From the NCBI RefSeq assembly GCF_025244905.1, contig NZ_CP104285.1, positions 310,001 to 374,000 on the forward strand: a DNA stretch of 64,000 nt. Reading direction: 5' to 3'. Under the pieces are notes generated by a model. The model was not told where the DNA came from, did not search any database, and saw nothing but the letters and a program-made list of their open reading frames with translations. The position numbers and the translations under genes were made by a program. Shown here piece after piece: positions 60,753 to 64,000 of the stretch (the stretch's first letter is position 1; each line of letters starts with the position of its first letter). The stretch comes from Enterobacter mori (lineage in GTDB: Bacteria; Pseudomonadota; Gammaproteobacteria; Enterobacterales; Enterobacteriaceae).

Positions 60753-62189
60753 TTACTGTTCGCTTTCATCGGTATATCGTTTCGCTTTATACGCCGGGTG
60801 CATCAAGTTCTGGGCCGAGAAGATATCGTCCAGCTCAGCTTCGGTCAACAGTCCGCGCTCAAGCACGACTTCACGCACGCTCTTACCGGTTTCGGCACAA
60901 ATCTTACCGACGATATCGCCGTTGTGGTGGCCGATGAACGGGTTGAGGTAGGTGACGATCCCGATGGAGTTATAGACGTAACCTTCACACACTTCTTTAT
61001 TCGCGGTGATGCCGTTGATGCATTTTTCCAGCAGGTTGTAGCAGGCGTTGGTCAGGATGTGGATGGATTCAAACATCGCCTGGCCAATCACTGGTTCCAT
61101 CACGTTCAGCTGCAGCTGACCCGCTTCAGAGGCCATGGTCACGGTCGTATCGTTACCGATGACTTTGAAGCAAACCTGGTTCACCACTTCTGGCACAACC
61201 GGGTTCACCTTGGCTGGCATGATGGACGAACCCGCCTGCAGTTCTGGCAGGTTGATCTCGTTCAGACCAGCGCGCGGGCCCGAGGAGAGCAGGCGCAGGT
61301 CATTACAGATTTTGGACAGTTTCACCGCCAGACGTTTCAGGGCGCTATGAACCATGACGTATGCGCCGCAGTCGGACGTCGCTTCAATCAGGTCTTCCGC
61401 AGGGACAACGGCCAGGTTAGACACTTCCGCCAGCTTCTGAACCGCCAGCTGCTGATAGCCGTCTGGCGTGTTCAGGCGTGTACCGATGGCGGTTGCGCCC
61501 AGGTTCACTTCCAGCAGCAGCTCAGAGGTGCGCAGCAGGTTTTTGGTCTCTTCATTCAGCAGCACGTTAAACGCGTGGAATTCCTGTCCGAGGGTCATGG
61601 GGACTGCGTCCTGCAACTGGGTACGACCCATTTTCAGGATATCCTGGAACTCAACCGCTTTACGCTGGAAGCCATCGCCCAACTGGTTGATCGCGTCCAC
61701 CAGTTTCACCACCGAAGCATAGACCGCGATGCGGAAGCCGGTTGGGTAAGCATCGTTGGTAGACTGACATTTGTTAACGTGATCGTTAGGGTTGAGGTAC
61801 TGGTATTCACCTTTTTGGTGACCCATCAGCTCCAGACCGATGTTTGCCAGCACTTCGTTGGTATTCATGTTGACGGAGGTGCCCGCGCCGCCCTGGTAGA
61901 CGTCAACCGGGAACTGGTCCATGCATTTGCCGTTGTTCAGCACTTCATCGCACGCGGCGATAATCGCATTTGCAGCGCTCTTAGGAATGGTTTGCAGCTC
62001 TTTGTTGGCCAGTGCTGCGGCTTTCTTCACCATCACCATGCCACGGACAAACTCAGGGATGTCGCTGATTTTGCTGTTGCTGATGTAGAAGTTTTCAATC
62101 GCTCTCAGAGTGTGAACACCGTAGTAGGCATCCGCTGGAACTTCCCTGGTACCCAACAAATCTTCTTCGATACGAATGTTGTTTAACAT
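60753..62189 (-). CDS. aspA: Aspartate ammonia-lyase AspA
   Basis: Reversibly converts L-aspartate to fumarate and ammonia; 478 aa, as in E. coli. Fumarase/aspartase superfamily signature [15 protein letters not shown] (about residue 317-331) contains the catalytic loop serine. The start at 62189 matches the family ([16 protein letters not shown]); upstream in-frame ATG at 62231 is not needed. Together with dcuA and gltP it supports aspartate use and fumarate supply. Confidence 0.97.
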   Translation of the reverse strand: MLNNIRIEEDLLGTREVPADAYYGVHTLRAIENFYISNSKISDIPEFVRGMVMVKKAAALANKELQTIPKSAANAIIAACDEVLNNGKCMDQFPVDVYQGGAGTSVNMNTNEVLANIGLELMGHQKGEYQYLNPNDHVNKCQSTNDAYPTGFRIAVYASVVKLVDAINQLGDGFQRKAVEFQDILKMGRTQLQDAVPMTLGQEFHAFNVLLNEETKNLLRTSELLLEVNLGATAIGTRLNTPDGYQQLAVQKLAEVSNLAVVPAEDLIEATSDCGAYVMVHSALKRLAVKLSKICNDLRLLSSGPRAGLNEINLPELQAGSSIMPAKVNPVVPEVVNQVCFKVIGNDTTVTMASEAGQLQLNVMEPVIGQAMFESIHILTNACYNLLEKCINGITANKEVCEGYVYNSIGIVTYLNPFIGHHNGDIVGKICAETGKSVREVVLERGLLTEAELDDIFSAQNLMHPAYKAKRYTDESEQ

Positions 62190-62524
62190 GTGAACCTTCT
62201 TTTCAAGCTGCCGATGGATTGTACTAAACACACAGTATATATGTGGTTTTGAATATTTTATGACCGACGATTATTCCCTCATTCGGCCAGATGCTCGAGA
62301 TCATATGCTGATGATAGCGAATTGCCGTAATCTGGATCACTTATTATCGACCCGATTCCATGATAATTATTAATCTGTGAAATGAGTCACCGCTTTAATA
62401 TTTCCAAAAAAAATATCCGTGCAAACCGATTGAATTTTGGCTAACCGTCACCATCTCTTACAGACGCGTGACGCCAACACATTCAGACAGGGGCCCGACG
62501 GCACCTGCCACACAGGAGATGCCA
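62190..62524. promoter_or_regulatory. Divergent control region aspA/fxsA
   Basis: 335 bp, AT-rich. A CRP-type site TGTGAAATGAGTCACC at 62376-62391 matches the consensus except the last base; a second TGGATCAC half-site is near 62334. CRP and FNR control of aspA is known in E. coli. Confidence 0.55.
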
Positions 62525-62989
62525 GTGCGCTGGATACCGTTTATTGCTTTCTTTCTCTATGTTTACATTGAGATTTCGATTTTCATCCAAGTTGCCCACG
62601 TGCTGGGCGTCCTGCTGACGCTGATTCTGGTGATCTTCACCTCCGTCATCGGCATGTCGCTGGTGCGTAATCAGGGTTTCAAAAATTTCCTGTTAATGCA
62701 GCAGAAGATGGCCGCGGGCGAGAGCCCGGCAGCCGAGATGATCAAAAGCGTGTCGCTGATTATTGCGGGCCTGCTGCTCATCCTGCCGGGCTTCTTCACC
62801 GATTTCCTCGGCCTGTTGCTGCTGTTACCGCCGGTGCAGAAGCACCTAACCATGAAGCTGCTGCCGCATCTGCGTTTCAGCCGCATGCCGGGTGGCGGGT
62901 TCAGCACCGGGCCGGGTGATACGTTTGAAGGAGAATACCAGCGTAAGGATGACCAGCGCGACCGTTTAGATCATAAAGACGATCGCTGA
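62525..62989 (+). CDS. fxsA: Membrane protein FxsA
   Basis: A 154-aa membrane protein with three or four TM helices and a hydrophilic C-terminus (EYQRKDDQRDRLDHKDD). In E. coli overexpressed FxsA relieves phage T7 exclusion by F pif. The GTG at 62525, six bases after AGGAG, matches the E. coli N-terminus; an ATG at 62519 lies too close to the ribosome site. Confidence 0.92.
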   Translation: MRWIPFIAFFLYVYIEISIFIQVAHVLGVLLTLILVIFTSVIGMSLVRNQGFKNFLLMQQKMAAGESPAAEMIKSVSLIIAGLLLILPGFFTDFLGLLLLLPPVQKHLTMKLLPHLRFSRMPGGGFSTGPGDTFEGEYQRKDDQRDRLDHKDDR

Positions 62990-62996
62990 TTTTTTT

Positions 62997-63027
62997 GCCC
63001 GGTGGCGCTCCGCTTACCGGGCCTACG
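62997..63027. repeat. REP unit overlapping the yjeH stop
   Basis: GCCCGGTGGCGCTCCGCTTACCGGGC element between convergent fxsA and yjeH. The yjeH stop (63023-63025) is the CTA inside it. Confidence 0.78.
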
Positions 63028-64000
63028 GATTCTGCTGTTTCGGTAAAAACAGCCACAGCACCGCCAGCATGACGATGGCGTACATACTCTTCCAGCCCAC
63101 CATCGCCAGCAACAGCAGGCAAAGCACACCCCCGACGACCGCCAGCGCTTTATAGCGACCTTTCAGCAGACGACAACCCGCCAGCATGCACAGCAGGTAG
63201 ATCATGATGAAAATGCCGTTGGCGTAAACGATCAGCGCGTCCAGATTGATATCCAGCGCATAAATGCACAGCGAACTCAGGACGCAGCAGCCCAGCACAG
63301 CATTCAGGGCATTCAGCGGAAGCTGGCGTTTAGACAGGCGCGCGAGGCGATTCTCAGGTTTGTCGAGCGCCTGCGACCACACCAGCCGGGCAAAGCTCTG
63401 GATATAAATATTCAGGCTGGCAAAACAGGCCAGATAGCCGATGACGCAGGCGACCCACAGCGCTTTCACACCGAACAGTTCAACCACAATATCCGGCAGC
63501 GATGCAGCGGCAGCGACATCCGCACCGAACGCGTTGAAGTGTAATACCAGCACGGTGCACGCCCAATAGACCGTACCCGCCAGCAGCAGGCCAATCATCA
63601 ACGCGCGGGGGAAATCGCGTTCAGGCTGCTTAAATTCCGACGCCAGATGGGCAAAGGCTTCCAGGCCCACAAAACACCAGAACATGACGGAGAGCGCGGC
63701 AAAAAGCTGTGAATGGTCGACGTCTGTTACCGCCGGAAAGGGAATTTCCTTTATTGTGATATCACCCACCCACCAGATAGCGCCAATGAGCGCGACAATC
63801 AGCACCGCAACCAGCGTTTGCAGATTCGCGCTTGAGCTGGCGCCGCGAGAGCCCACCCACCAGACGATAGCCAGCGTACCCAGCTCTGCCAGCAGCAGCT
63901 GCGCGTTATGCCAGCCAAACAGCGCCTGACCAAATCCGGTCGCAATATGCAGTGCCGCAGGGAGGCCAACCGGAATGACGGAGAGAAACAGCCAGCCGGT
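63023..64000 (-). CDS. yjeH: Amino-acid exporter YjeH, 5' end outside window
   Basis: APC-family exporter of L-methionine and branched-chain amino acids in E. coli. About 325 C-terminal residues are visible with roughly eight TM segments, including SRGASSSANLQTLVA, LFAALSVMFWCFVGLEAFAHLASEFKQPERDFPRALMIGLLLAG and YLACFASLNIYIQSFARLVWSQA. The frame is open to the window edge, so the start lies beyond 64000. The last residues (KQQNP) and stop come from a REP element, making the C-terminus shorter than in E. coli. Confidence 0.94.
   Translation of the reverse strand, partial: TGWLFLSVIPVGLPAALHIATGFGQALFGWHNAQLLLAELGTLAIVWWVGSRGASSSANLQTLVAVLIVALIGAIWWVGDITIKEIPFPAVTDVDHSQLFAALSVMFWCFVGLEAFAHLASEFKQPERDFPRALMIGLLLAGTVYWACTVLVLHFNAFGADVAAAASLPDIVVELFGVKALWVACVIGYLACFASLNIYIQSFARLVWSQALDKPENRLARLSKRQLPLNALNAVLGCCVLSSLCIYALDINLDALIVYANGIFIMIYLLCMLAGCRLLKGRYKALAVVGGVLCLLLLAMVGWKSMYAIVMLAVLWLFLPKQQNP

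Noticed and set aside
60798..62186. A 462-codon open frame antisense to aspA
   Set aside because: Same artefact: low-complexity His/Gln/Phe composition and complete overlap with a highly conserved gene.

Overview
The window is a chromosomal segment of an Enterobacteriaceae member. Gene order and protein sequences resemble E. coli/Salmonella over most of its length, but several cassettes absent from E. coli K-12 and the repeat families point to Enterobacter or a close relative (Lelliottia, Leclercia). This is inferred from recalled gene orders; no search was run.

Layout. 0-6 kb: uvrA (5' part only) and ssb, divergent around a LexA box; yjcB; the c-di-GMP phosphodiesterase pdeC; the soxS/soxR redox switch; a probable SraL/RyjA small RNA; and a glutathione S-transferase. 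6-18 kb: purine permease ghxP, antiporter yjcE, a cidR-cidA-cidB module, the acetate scavenging operon acs-yjcH-actP, gltP and yjcO. 18-21 kb: a hok-type toxin locus and fdhF, a selenoprotein with in-frame UGA at codon 140, a SECIS-like hairpin and a sigma-54 promoter. 21-30.4 kb: an accessory sugar locus with a D-lyxose isomerase-like protein, a PfkB kinase, a class II aldolase and an RbsBCA-type ABC transporter, framed by a response regulator and a hybrid histidine kinase. 30.4-42.7 kb: yjdP and a complete phnCDEFGHIJKLMNOP C-P lyase operon preceded by yjdN and yjdM. 42.7-50.7 kb: crfC-yjcZ, a KdgT-type permease, proP and a NicO-family metal transporter. 50.7-56.5 kb: a complete rrn operon (16S, tRNA-Glu, 23S, 5S) and a tRNA-Phe on the other strand. 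56.5-64 kb: yjdC, dsbD, cutA, dcuA, aspA, fxsA and the 3' part of yjeH.

How the parts fit. The window is rich in small-carbon and nutrient functions: acetate (acs/actP), possible overflow-stress control (cid), formate (fdhF), C4-dicarboxylates and aspartate (dcuA/aspA/gltP), phosphonates (phn), and an unassigned sugar (21-30 kb). That sugar locus is the best candidate for an incompletely described system. I infer a route of uptake, isomerisation to a ketose, phosphorylation and aldol cleavage, controlled by the flanking phosphorelay.

Two families of intergenic palindromes are scattered through the window: REP-type (about 70-80 bp pairs) and a GC-rich CCCTCACCC/GGGAGAGGG type. One GC-rich copy lies in frame inside dsbD. 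REP copies supply the stop codons of yjdN and yjeH. I saw no prophage, transposase or CRISPR array.
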